Source: an uncultured bacterium
GTDB taxonomy: Bacteria; Bacillota; Clostridia; Lachnospirales; Lachnospiraceae
Direction of reading: 5' to 3'
NCBI GenBank assembly: GCA_947071365.1
Contig: CAMTFT010000045.1
Location: 1 to 8,962 of the forward strand
DNA: 8,962 nucleotides
Part shown: in pieces, positions 1 through 7,027 of the stretch
Layout: every line of letters starts with the position of its first letter
Numbering within the stretch: the stretch's first letter is position 1
Program-made: the position numbers and the translations under genes
Notes under the pieces: model-generated
The model's input: only the letters and a program-made list of their open reading frames with translations
The model's database searches: none
What the model was told of the DNA's origin: nothing

Positions 1-227
1 AGTTTCGACACTGCTGCGCGTATCTTCCCATTTACAATTTCCGCTCCCTGCGCAGTCTCATGAATGTCACAGCAAACCGTATCTGGCGTGTTCAACGCCC
101 AGTCTTCCTCCGGCATCACACAATTTTTAGTAGCGCGAATCCGCAGCGAATCCCGCCCCCACGCTTCGATCCAAAGCTCCTCCGCGTCATAATGAAAAAT
201 TAATTTCTGATTCTCGATCCTAAGCAT
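1..227 (-). CDS. Family 31 glycoside hydrolase (alpha-xylosidase/alpha-glucosidase type), N-terminal part only
   Basis: Only the first 75 residues are in the window; the rest runs off the left edge. The start MLRIENQKLIFHYDAEELWI is followed by EAWGRDSLRIRAT. This is the beta-sandwich opening typical of GH31 enzymes, where a 'W(G)xxSLRVRAT' strand precedes the catalytic barrel. The catalytic aspartates lie outside the window, so the substrate (alpha-xyloside, alpha-glucoside or other) cannot be read here. No signal peptide is visible, so a cytoplasmic enzyme acting on imported oligosaccharide is inferred. The ATG at 227-225 has an AAAGGAG site 6 nt upstream and lies 17 nt after the stop of the permease gene, so it is almost certainly the last or a late gene of that operon. 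GH31 membership rests on recalled family pattern over a short stretch; a full-length family member would be several hundred residues. Confidence 0.8.
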   Translation of the reverse strand, partial: MLRIENQKLIFHYDAEELWIEAWGRDSLRIRATKNCVMPEEDWALNTPDTVCCDIHETAQGAEIVNGKIRAAVSK

Positions 228-244
228 TTGATGCTCCTTTCTTA

Positions 245-1093
245 TTATCCTTTCACAGCCCCATTCGTCATCCCGCTGATAATATACTTCTGCATAAAGA
301 TAAAAATAAGCGCCACCGGAATGATCGTCACCACCGCAAATGCCGTCAGATAGCTCCATTTCGTTCCGTATTGTCCCATAAAATTGAAAATTCCCGCTGT
401 GATCGGCCGCTTCTCCTGGTCAATGATAAAGGTCATGCCGTAGGCCAGATCCCCCCACGCATACAGGAAGGAAAAGATCGCACAGACCATAACGCCGGGC
501 TTCGCGATCGGGATCAGCACCCTTGCAAACGCAGTGAACCGGTTACAGCCGTCAATGTAGGCCGCCTCCTCCAGCTCTTTCGGAATAGACGCAAAATAAT
601 TTTTCAGTATCAGCACCGAAAACGGAATACCGATCGTGGCATCCGCCAGAATCGCCGAAAACCAGGTATTGTAAATATGCATATTCCGAAACATGATAAA
701 CATCGGTGTCAGCAGAACAGCAACCGGAAGCATCTGAGTTACCAGAAAGCCCAGCATGATGACTCCCTTTCCCTTGAAACGGTACTTTGCGATCCCATAG
801 GAAGCCGGCACTGCCAGAAGGACAGCTACCAGGGTCGCCCCTATCGATATGGCAAAGCTGTTACCAAAGGACTGGAACATATTAAAATCCCCGGTTTCCA
901 CCTGCGCCGCATAGGACTTGAGATTCAGCACCTCAGGCCAAAAAGTGGGTGGTATCTGGAATATCTCCTGCTCTGTTTTTAAGGAGGTTACTACGACCCA
1001 GTAGATCGGGAAGAGCAGCACGCATAAAATCAGAATAGAGCCGATACAGAGAAGTACGTTTTTCTTTCCTGATATTTTCTTGTCGTCGCCCAT
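245..1093 (-). CDS. Carbohydrate ABC transporter permease, MalG type (CUT1)
   Basis: One of the two membrane subunits of a sugar importer in the cytoplasmic membrane. About six transmembrane helices are visible, the first around residues 12-36. The EAA loop that docks on the ATPase is clear near residues 172-199, with EEAAYIDGCNRF and the downstream IPIAKPG; E176, A177, A178 and G182 are conserved. The C-terminus YIISGMTNGAVKG matches the usual MalG-family ending. Length (282 aa) is normal. Two adjacent ATG codons are possible starts. The AAGGAGG site at 1101-1107 is 7 nt from the ATG at 1093 but only 4 nt from the ATG at 1096, so I prefer 1093. Either choice overlaps the upstream permease stop (TGATG or ATGA), implying translational coupling. 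The GH31 gene follows after 17 nt. Substrate is not readable from the sequence. Confidence 0.95.
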   Translation of the reverse strand: MGDDKKISGKKNVLLCIGSILILCVLLFPIYWVVVTSLKTEQEIFQIPPTFWPEVLNLKSYAAQVETGDFNMFQSFGNSFAISIGATLVAVLLAVPASYGIAKYRFKGKGVIMLGFLVTQMLPVAVLLTPMFIMFRNMHIYNTWFSAILADATIGIPFSVLILKNYFASIPKELEEAAYIDGCNRFTAFARVLIPIAKPGVMVCAIFSFLYAWGDLAYGMTFIIDQEKRPITAGIFNFMGQYGTKWSYLTAFAVVTIIPVALIFIFMQKYIISGMTNGAVKG

Positions 1094-1986
1094 CATTCTT
1101 CCTCCTTCGTCGCTCTGATATAAAAGATCCCTACAACCAGCAGGATCGCCAGAAGCACATTTGCCACTGCTGAACCCTTGCTGTATTTGAACATTTCAAA
1201 GGACAGCTTGTAGGAATACGTAGACAGCATGTGCGTGGAATTGACCGGTCCGCCGCTGGTCATCACGTAGACAAGGTCAAATACCTTAAACGTATAGATA
1301 AAGCCCAGGATCAGAACAGATTCCACCGTCGGTTTCAAAAGCGGCAGCGTGATCCTGAAAAAGGACTGTACCTTATTTGCCCCGTCAATGGATGCGCTCT
1401 CATAAAGCTCCTTCGGTATCGTCGTCAGACCTGTGGAGATCAGGATCATATTAAATGGAATTCCGATCCAGATATTTGCACATACGATTCCGAACATTGC
1501 CGTGCCCGGCGTCGTCAGCCATTCGATGTTCTCACGGATCACGCCCAGGCTTCGAAGAATGTAATTCAGGATCCCGACATCTGTTCCGAAAATAAACTTA
1601 AACATCAGGGCGGTCACCGTGATCGGAATCATCCAGGGCATCATCAAAAGTCCCCTGACCGGTTTCGATATTTTGAAATTCTGATTAAAGTACAGCGCCA
1701 GCAGAAATCCGATCAAAAACTGCACTACAAGACATGCCACAGTAAAAATAAGCGTATTAAATACCGATGTGACAAACACCTTGTCGTGAAAAATGTCGAT
1801 GTAATTCTTCAGTCCCGCAAAGGGCTTGTCGGGAGCAGTCAAAGTCCGCATCGTCACATCCTGAAGGCTCAGGATTATATTGCTCACAATGGGATAGCCT
1901 ACGAACACCAGCATATACAGAAACGCCGGCAGCACGAAAAGCAGTCCCACATTGTCATATTTGAAAAACTGTTTCACCTTTTTCAA
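1093..1986 (-). CDS. Carbohydrate ABC transporter permease, MalF type (CUT1)
   Basis: Partner permease of the same sugar importer, 297 aa, with about six membrane helices beginning near residues 12-36. The EAA loop is at about 193-219, with YESASIDGAN and the following ITLPLLKP; E196, A198, D201 and G202 are seen. The motif WMIPITVTALMFKFIF (about 118-133) and MTSGGP (about 242-247) are common in this family. The start codon is TTG, not ATG: the triplet at 1986-1984 reads TTG and is preceded by an AGGAGG site with 8 nt spacing, with no in-frame ATG near. A weak start fits lower production than the binding protein. The gene overlaps the next permease at its stop. It is separated from the binding-protein gene by 137 nt that hold a terminator-like hairpin and two further hairpins. 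Confidence 0.94.
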   Translation of the reverse strand: MKKVKQFFKYDNVGLLFVLPAFLYMLVFVGYPIVSNIILSLQDVTMRTLTAPDKPFAGLKNYIDIFHDKVFVTSVFNTLIFTVACLVVQFLIGFLLALYFNQNFKISKPVRGLLMMPWMIPITVTALMFKFIFGTDVGILNYILRSLGVIRENIEWLTTPGTAMFGIVCANIWIGIPFNMILISTGLTTIPKELYESASIDGANKVQSFFRITLPLLKPTVESVLILGFIYTFKVFDLVYVMTSGGPVNSTHMLSTYSYKLSFEMFKYSKGSAVANVLLAILLVVGIFYIRATKEEE

Positions 1987-2019
1987 GCTTTTCCCCTCCT
2001 CACTTTTCTTTCATCCAAA

Positions 2020-2060
2020 CCGGCTCGATGCCGCGATCCGGAATGCGCCCACGGCGCGCA
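2020..2060 (-). other. Two GC-rich hairpins in the leader between terminator and permease gene
   Basis: Two stem-loops can be drawn on the minus-strand RNA between the terminator and the permease start. TGCGC/GCGCA arms lie at 2056-2060 and 2044-2048. CCGG...TCG pairs with CGA...CCGG across 2020-2041, with one mismatch inside the stem. They lie upstream of the permease ribosome binding site and do not cover it. They may block 3'-5' decay or mark an RNA-processing site. This is structure by eye only, without energy calculation. Confidence 0.4.
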
Positions 2061-2065
2061 AGTCT

Positions 2066-2098
2066 AAAAAAGGAGCACACGGATCATCCGTGTACTCC
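2066..2098 (-). terminator. Rho-independent terminator or attenuator after the binding-protein gene
   Basis: On the minus strand GGAG-T-ACACGGAT pairs with ATCCGTGT-G-CTCC (arms at 2086-2098 and 2072-2084, one mismatch, very short loop), immediately followed by six T at 2071-2066. It sits 25 nt after the stop of the binding-protein gene and before the permeases. Partial readthrough would give more binding protein than permease, a layout well known from sugar ABC operons. There is no clear new promoter after it, so the permeases probably depend on readthrough. Confidence 0.8.
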
Positions 2099-2123
2099 GT
2101 ATTTTCTTTTGACAGATATTTTG

Positions 2124-3335
2124 TTACTGAACGATACTGTCGATAGTCGCCTGCGCCTCTGCTGCTGCATCTTCCGGTGTGGAAGCACCAGTTATTACTG
2201 AGTTGAAAGCCAGAGAGATGGCGTCAGATACTTCCGGCCACTCCGGAAGAGGACCTCTTGCCTGTGCGTAATCCATCTGTTCTACAAACTTTTTGTAGAT
2301 CGCATCCTCTTCTGATGAAAACTGATTAGCAGCAATGTTTTTATCAGCGGAAATTGTTCCCATCTGTGTCATCATAAAGTTCACCTGCTCTTCCTGTGTT
2401 GCAAACTCCAGGAAACTTAATGCGCCATCTTCATTTCCGCCGGCAATTACCGCATAGTTCTCGCCACCGATTACAGAAGCATACTGGGCATCCATTGGAA
2501 TCAGGGTAACATCCCAGTTCAGGTCAGGCGCCTCTGCACGCATCGTCGGGATCTGCCATGGCCCATTGATCATCATTGCCACGTTGCCGGAAATGAACTG
2601 ATTCATCACATCGCCCTGCGTCCAGTTGATACATTCTTTGCTTACCACTCCGGAATCAAACAGATTTTTAATAAACGTAAGCGCCCGGATACCGCCCTCG
2701 GAATCAATATCATAGGAAGTAGCCCCTGTTGACCACAGCCATGGTGAGAAGTTGAAGGTTCCCTCTTCATTCTGAAGGCTGCAGAAAGCAAGACCGGTTA
2801 CGCTGTCGTTCGTAAGCTTTTCGGCTGTCTCCTGAAGCTCATCCCATGTTGTCGGAACCTCTGTGATCCCGGCTTCTTCAAACATATCTTCGTTATAGAA
2901 AAGAGAAAGACAATTACATCCAAACGGTACGCCGTACAGAACGCCATCCAGTGTCGCGGAAGCAACCGGCCCTTCAAAATATGTGCTGACATCCATTTTA
3001 TCAGTAATGTCTGCGAAAATCCCCATGGAAGCGTAGGACGCATGATCCGGGGAATCCAGGATAACAAGATCCGGCAGCTCATTTGCCGAAGCGCCGATGG
3101 AAAGCTGCTTTTTAAAATCAGCGAACGGTACGTACTTTGCAGTGACAGCATACGCATCCTGTGACGCATTGTATTTATCGATCATTTCGTTCAGCGCCAC
3201 CTGATGTCCTTCTGTCTCCCAATAATACCACAGTGTAACATCCTGTGTTTCTTCCGCATTTGCCACAGCTCCCGTCAAAGTGCCTGCCGCCATCGCCGCT
3301 GTCATAAGAGCCGCCATCATTTTCTTCATTTTCAT
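2124..3335 (-). CDS. Extracellular sugar-binding protein of an ABC importer (family 1, MalE-like)
   Basis: The 403-aa solute-binding subunit captures a sugar outside the membrane and delivers it to the two permeases downstream. Residues 1-27 form a signal peptide (MKMKK, then an Ala/Met-rich core) with an ANA/EE signal peptidase I site after A27. The mature part opens with VTLWYYWETEGH and contains YGVPFGCNCLSLFYNEDMFEEAGI, PTTWDEL and INGPWQIP, all typical of family 1 binding proteins. There is no cysteine at the signal-peptide end and thus no lipobox, which is odd for a Gram-positive binding protein. The ATG at 3335 has AAGGAGG 7 nt upstream; an in-frame TTG at 3362 would put a charged run before the signal peptide and is rejected. 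The gene follows the regulator gene by 167 nt, where a weak promoter and a repeat are seen. Ligand identity is not readable. Confidence 0.94.
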   Translation of the reverse strand: MKMKKMMAALMTAAMAAGTLTGAVANAEETQDVTLWYYWETEGHQVALNEMIDKYNASQDAYAVTAKYVPFADFKKQLSIGASANELPDLVILDSPDHASYASMGIFADITDKMDVSTYFEGPVASATLDGVLYGVPFGCNCLSLFYNEDMFEEAGITEVPTTWDELQETAEKLTNDSVTGLAFCSLQNEEGTFNFSPWLWSTGATSYDIDSEGGIRALTFIKNLFDSGVVSKECINWTQGDVMNQFISGNVAMMINGPWQIPTMRAEAPDLNWDVTLIPMDAQYASVIGGENYAVIAGGNEDGALSFLEFATQEEQVNFMMTQMGTISADKNIAANQFSSEEDAIYKKFVEQMDYAQARGPLPEWPEVSDAISLAFNSVITGASTPEDAAAEAQATIDSIVQ

Positions 3336-3430
3336 ATACCTTCCTCCTTTTTCTTCCGGCAATTGGTCCCCCGCGCTTTTTGCTGCCCTTCTGTGGCCGC
3401 CTGCCGTCCTTTTCTTTACCTGTTGGTATA

Positions 3431-3459
3431 AGAATACAGGAATCCATCTTCAGACATAA
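3431..3459 (-). promoter_or_regulatory. Candidate weak, activator-dependent promoter of the binding-protein gene
   Basis: On the minus strand a -10-like TATTCT (3436-3431, 4 of 6) lies 17 nt from a poor -35 TTATGT (3459-3454, 2 of 6). A poor -35 box abutted by a direct repeat 3 bp upstream is what an AraC-type activator site would look like. This is the best candidate in the 167-nt gap, but on base matches alone it is weak. The gap also holds a possible imperfect hairpin after the regulator gene (AAAAGGAG with CCCCTTTT, arms 3494-3501 and 3474-3481) followed by T5. I would not call that hairpin a terminator with confidence. Confidence 0.3.
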
Positions 3460-3462
3460 CTC

Positions 3463-3490
3463 GAAAAATCTTTAAAAGGGGGAAAAATCT
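3463..3490 (-). repeat. Direct repeat AGATTTTTC upstream of the binding-protein gene (possible regulator site)
   Basis: The 9-bp AGATTTTTC occurs twice on the minus strand, at 3490-3482 and 3471-3463, 19 bp start to start, just upstream of the candidate -35 box. AraC-family dimers bind direct repeats about two helical turns apart next to the -35 region, and a YesN-type regulator gene is directly upstream. The AT-rich character means chance, or the T-run of a weak terminator, is also possible. Confidence 0.35.
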
Positions 3491-3502
3491 AAGCTCCTTT
3501 TC

Positions 3503-5026
3503 TCATTTATGCGCCTTGCGGTAATCTGCCGGAAGCTGCCCCGTCGCCTCCTTAAAAACCTTGCTGAAATACTTTGGATCAGAATATCCGACCTTTGATG
3601 CTATCTCATACTGCTTTAATGTCGTCCCGATCAGCAGCTCCTTCGCTTTCGTCACACGGAAATTTTTCATATATGCGCCAAAGGTCATTCCCATCTCCCT
3701 GTGGAATTTCGTCCCGAGGTACTCCGGAGTAATATTCAGCTTTGATGCGATCTCCTCCAGCGTGATTCCACTCTGGTAAAATTCCTGGATCAGGCTTTGT
3801 GCCCGCTTGATCGTCAGGTGCGTAGCTTCCTCTTCTCCGTCGGAAAGATTCTGTTCCAGAAATTTCCCCACAGCCCGCAGTTCCTCCGACGTCTTTGCAC
3901 CCATGATCCGCTCCAGAAGCCTCTGCTGCTCCAGATCCTCATAATTTAAAATCCCGACTTCCTTCCCTGTATTGATCAGCGCCCACAGGAACCTGACGTA
4001 GCACTCCTTGATCTCCCTCGGTGCATATACGATTCCCGTATAAAAATATTCGTGAAAATCATCGAGGCTCTTTCTGACCTTCTCCCGCTGTGCCGAGCAG
4101 AGAGCCAGCTTCATCCTTTTTTCAATATCCAGCGGATAAATACACGGATTCGTCTGAAGCCTCGTGATCTTGGGATACGATATCATAACGTCATCTCCCA
4201 GAGAAATGTTCCAGTCCATATAAGATAAAAGAGTCTCAAGGCCATCCTTCAGCGCCTCCAGTGCAAGCTCTGCAATAAAGCCCACCGCGCCTTTGACTTC
4301 CCGGCCCCGATCCTGTAAAAGCCAGTACTGCACCCAGCGTTCCAGTCCCTGACTGTCCCGTTCCTGATAGACAAGGAGCAGCAGCATTTTTTCTCTGTCC
4401 GCCTCCAGTATCACGTACTGCGCCCCGCCTCTCTCAGAAATGAGGTGCTCCAGCTCTTTTTTCGCTTTCTGCTTTTCCTTTTCATACCGTTCTCCCAGGT
4501 ATACGCAGATTCCGGAATAAACAGTACCTTCCGGTATGGAAAAATGAACGGCCAGCCGCTCCTGCATGGCTTTGTCCGCATCCAGGCCGCCCCATAAAAT
4601 TCCTGCAAATATCTGCTCCAGGCTGCCGTACGTTTCTTCCGTCATACTTTTTTCCTGACAGATCTCGTCCTCCACCCGACGCAGCGCCTCCGACACATCG
4701 CCCACAACAAGCGGCTTCAACAGATATTCTTTGACCCCCAGCCGGATCGCTCTGCGCGCATATTCAAATTCGGAATACGCGCTGAGCACAATGGCCTTCA
4801 TTTTATTTTCCTCCCTGCACAGAAGGGTCAGCATTTCAAGCCCGTCCATCACCGGCATTTTAATATCCGTTATGATGACATCGGGATGTGCCTCTCTGGC
4901 AATCCGGATTCCTTCCTCACCATTTTCCGCCTCTCCGACTATCTCATATTCCGGCCTCAGCTTTTTGATCAGCCGCGAAAGCCCTTCCCTGATACGGATC
5001 TCATCTTCAACAATCAAAATCTTCAT
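3503..5026 (-). CDS. Two-component response regulator, YesN type (receiver plus AraC DNA-binding domain)
   Basis: This 507-aa cytoplasmic protein should activate the sugar-transport genes when phosphorylated by the kinase encoded just upstream. Residues 1-120 are a receiver: acidic pair D8/E9, phosphate acceptor D54 (in ITDIKMPVMDG), S82 and K104 (YLLKP). Residues of about 125-400 form the variable middle region seen in YesN-like proteins, with no motif I recognise. Residues 403-507 are an AraC-type domain with two helix-turn-helix units, near 423-444 and 470-492, ending in the signature KYFSKVFKEATGQLPADYRK. The ATG at 5026 overlaps the kinase stop by 4 nt (ATGA) and has a GGAAGAGGA stretch upstream, so the pair is translationally coupled. 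Length is usual for the family and all key residues are present. The DNA target is unknown; the repeat at 3463-3490 is my candidate. Confidence 0.95.
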   Translation of the reverse strand: MKILIVEDEIRIREGLSRLIKKLRPEYEIVGEAENGEEGIRIAREAHPDVIITDIKMPVMDGLEMLTLLCREENKMKAIVLSAYSEFEYARRAIRLGVKEYLLKPLVVGDVSEALRRVEDEICQEKSMTEETYGSLEQIFAGILWGGLDADKAMQERLAVHFSIPEGTVYSGICVYLGERYEKEKQKAKKELEHLISERGGAQYVILEADREKMLLLLVYQERDSQGLERWVQYWLLQDRGREVKGAVGFIAELALEALKDGLETLLSYMDWNISLGDDVMISYPKITRLQTNPCIYPLDIEKRMKLALCSAQREKVRKSLDDFHEYFYTGIVYAPREIKECYVRFLWALINTGKEVGILNYEDLEQQRLLERIMGAKTSEELRAVGKFLEQNLSDGEEEATHLTIKRAQSLIQEFYQSGITLEEIASKLNITPEYLGTKFHREMGMTFGAYMKNFRVTKAKELLIGTTLKQYEIASKVGYSDPKYFSKVFKEATGQLPADYRKAHK

Positions 5027-6843
5027 CTGTCCTCTTCCTCTGCCATATCCTGCTTTTTCAACGGAATTTCTATCAGGATCCTCGTATATTCATCCTGCCT
5101 GCTCTCAATCGTTACCCTGCCTGCCCCGCCATAGTACATGCCGATTCTGGTAATCGCATTTTCCATTCCAATATGATTCTTCTCATTGCTCTTCGGGAAA
5201 TTTCCGTGGTTCATCTCTTCTACCAGCTCCTCCGGTATTCCCCGCCCATTGTCATAGATTATGATTTTCAGCTTTTTTTCTGCCCCGGAAATATTCACAG
5301 ACAGAAAATGTGTACGCTTCACTCCCTCAAATCCATGGAGGATCGCATTTTCCACAAAGGGCTGTAAAAGCAGCTTATGTATCTGGCAATCCATCACCTC
5401 CGGCTCCACATGGAGCTCACACTGAAACGTGTTTTTCAGACGCGTCTGCTGCAGGAAAAGATACTTTCTCAGCCATTCATACTCCTGCCTCACCGTGACG
5501 ATGCCGTTGCTGTTATCAATTCCGTACCGGAGAATATTTGCCAGTGCATTGATGGAATTGCTGATCTCATATTCATCCCGGTCTATCGCCATCCAGTTGA
5601 TCGTATCAAGCGTATTGTACAGAAAATGAGGATTCATCTGCGCCTCCAGTGCAGTGATCTCCGCATCCTTCTGGCGCGCCTGGGCCTCACGCTCCTTTTC
5701 TATCGACCCTGCAAGCCGTTCCAGCATACAGTTAAATTCCGTCGCGATCGTTTCCACCTCGGCGGGCATACTTTTCCTGATCTCTACCCTGGCTGACAAT
5801 TCCCCTTTTCCCGCCTGCTTCATGACGCCTGCCAGATTCTGGAGGGAACCGGTCAGCCTTCGGATCAGCACGATGATGATCAGCACCAGCGTTACGAGTG
5901 CCACACTCATGACCGTCATGGTGATCTGCTGCTGCCTTTCCAGCCGCATCACCACCTCTTCCTGGCTGGAAACATTTACAAGATCCCACCCGAAAACGTC
6001 ATCGTGCACAAAATCCACCACCATATGTTCCCCGCCATGATGTTTCCCTCTCTTTACAAAATCTTCATACAGAGCTTTTCTGTTTTCTTTGTCCACGCCT
6101 CCTTCAATGACCTGCGTCGTCAGCAGCTCCTGATTTGGATGGGAAACCATTTTTCCTGCCCCGTCCACGATAAAATTGTAGCTGTTATTAGCGTCCCCTT
6201 CACTGTTGCACACCGCGGCCAGCATTCTCTCATCTATACTCACCACCACAATACCGAGACGTTTTTCAACCTTCCGGTAATCGATGATCCGGTGCCCCAG
6301 ATGAAACAGATAATGTGCTGCTCCTCCAAACTCATTCGCCTCCTGTGTAGATAAGACATGGGTCACATTGTCAGCAGATACCGTATCGTACAGCTCATCC
6401 CGGCTGATATCCATACGGTCGAGCCATGAGTTTTCCGTACTCGAGCCCGTTAGCAGGTCATAAAAAACCAGCGTTCCGTTTTCTGTCAGCACAGAAATGC
6501 TCTTGATGTATTCCTTCGTATAAAACAGGCCGTGCAGCGTTCTGCGGAGCTGATTTTTGCATACCGACACATCCTCTCCCTGGTTGATCTTCTCGATCAG
6601 ATCAACGATATCATCATCCGTATAGATCTGAAACAAAATATCCTCATACGATTCCAGCCATACATCCAGGCTGCTCCGCGTCTGCTCAAGATTGATGTGG
6701 GAAAGCTCCTGCATATTGTCACGCACGATTCCCGACGTATTGTAATAGGAAAACAGATTGATCAAAACAGTTGGTATGATCGACGTGATAAAAAACGCAA
6801 GAATTAAATAGACTCTGAGGCTGACCTTCTTCTGTCTTTCCAT
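5023..6843 (-). CDS. Membrane sensor histidine kinase, YesM/LytS type
   Basis: A 606-aa sensor that should detect an extracellular sugar signal and phosphorylate D54 of the co-encoded regulator. Transmembrane helix 1 is at about 11-32, an extracellular sensing domain (Cache-like by size and position) at about 33-305, helix 2 at about 307-327, and a HAMP linker at about 328-385. The His_kinase domain follows with phospho-acceptor H406 in QMNPHFLYNTLDTINWM. The ATP-binding domain has the N box QPFVENAILHGFE (N499), the G1 box DNGRGIPEE (531-539) and a second glycine motif, GMENAITRIG (559-568). The ATG at 6843 is preceded by AAGGGGGGAG at proper distance. An in-frame extension to 6993 would run through the terminator of the neighbouring gene and lie upstream of the promoter at 6905-6933, so it is rejected. 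C95 and C212 lie in the external domain; whether they pair is unknown. Confidence 0.95.
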   Translation of the reverse strand: MERQKKVSLRVYLILAFFITSIIPTVLINLFSYYNTSGIVRDNMQELSHINLEQTRSSLDVWLESYEDILFQIYTDDDIVDLIEKINQGEDVSVCKNQLRRTLHGLFYTKEYIKSISVLTENGTLVFYDLLTGSSTENSWLDRMDISRDELYDTVSADNVTHVLSTQEANEFGGAAHYLFHLGHRIIDYRKVEKRLGIVVVSIDERMLAAVCNSEGDANNSYNFIVDGAGKMVSHPNQELLTTQVIEGGVDKENRKALYEDFVKRGKHHGGEHMVVDFVHDDVFGWDLVNVSSQEEVVMRLERQQQITMTVMSVALVTLVLIIIVLIRRLTGSLQNLAGVMKQAGKGELSARVEIRKSMPAEVETIATEFNCMLERLAGSIEKEREAQARQKDAEITALEAQMNPHFLYNTLDTINWMAIDRDEYEISNSINALANILRYGIDNSNGIVTVRQEYEWLRKYLFLQQTRLKNTFQCELHVEPEVMDCQIHKLLLQPFVENAILHGFEGVKRTHFLSVNISGAEKKLKIIIYDNGRGIPEELVEEMNHGNFPKSNEKNHIGMENAITRIGMYYGGAGRVTIESRQDEYTRILIEIPLKKQDMAEEEDR

Positions 6844-6904
6844 AATCCATCTCCCCCCTTTTCTTCCTGTATCGGACTGTTTTCTGAAAAAACGTATTAT
6901 AAGT

Positions 6905-6933
6905 ATCATATCACAGCCCTCTGCTTTCGCCAA
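6905..6933 (-). promoter_or_regulatory. Sigma-A type promoter with extended -10, driving the kinase-regulator genes
   Basis: On the minus strand TTGGCG (-35, 6933-6928, 4 of 6) and TATGAT (-10, 6910-6905, 5 of 6) are exactly 17 bp apart. TGA directly before the -10 gives an extended -10. A T-rich stretch lies upstream of the -35. Transcription would begin near 6898, giving a leader of about 55 nt to the ATG at 6843. A second TATAAT lies at 6901-6896 but has no fitting -35. Confidence 0.75.
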
Positions 6934-6955
6934 ACAAAAAAGAACAAACAAAAAA
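6931..6955. repeat. Short A-rich direct repeat between terminator and promoter
   Basis: CAAACAAAAAA occurs at 6931-6941 and 6945-6955 (14-bp period). It lies between the T-run of the transporter terminator and the -35 box of the kinase promoter, where it could act as an AT-rich upstream promoter element. It may equally be simple low-complexity spacer. Confidence 0.45.
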
Positions 6956-7003
6956 ACAGCTTTCAGAGAAACGGTGCAAATGCCTTTCTCCAAAAACTGT
7001 TTT
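6950..7003 (-). terminator. Strong Rho-independent terminator of the sodium symporter gene
   Basis: Minus-strand RNA gives AAAACAG (7003-6997) pairing with CTGTTTT (6959-6953). The stem continues through TTTTTGGAGAAA against TTTCTCTGAAAG with only G-U wobbles, then GG/CC around a small loop. Seven T (6956-6950) follow the CTG arm. It begins 24 nt after the stop of the symporter gene and ends just before the kinase promoter, so it insulates the two units. Confidence 0.85.
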
Positions 7004-7027
7004 CTTCACTTTATCAATAGCCGTATC

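Noticed and set aside
1231..2067. 278-codon plus-strand frame across the MalF-type permease
   Set aside because: Composition is rich in His, Arg, Lys and Gln with no recognisable motif; it is the shadow of a clear membrane-protein gene on the other strand.
3336..3362. TTG start giving nine extra residues on the binding protein
   Set aside because: The extra residues are encoded by the ribosome binding site itself and would spoil the signal peptide; the ATG at 3335 is ideally spaced.
3474..3501. Terminator after the response regulator gene
   Set aside because: The stem has a mismatch, a long loop and a T-run five bases away; too weak to call, though it could cause partial attenuation.
6844..6993. 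N-terminal extension of the kinase by 50 residues
   Set aside because: It would run through the symporter terminator and upstream of the kinase promoter; the ATG at 6843 has a good ribosome binding site and directly precedes the first membrane helix.
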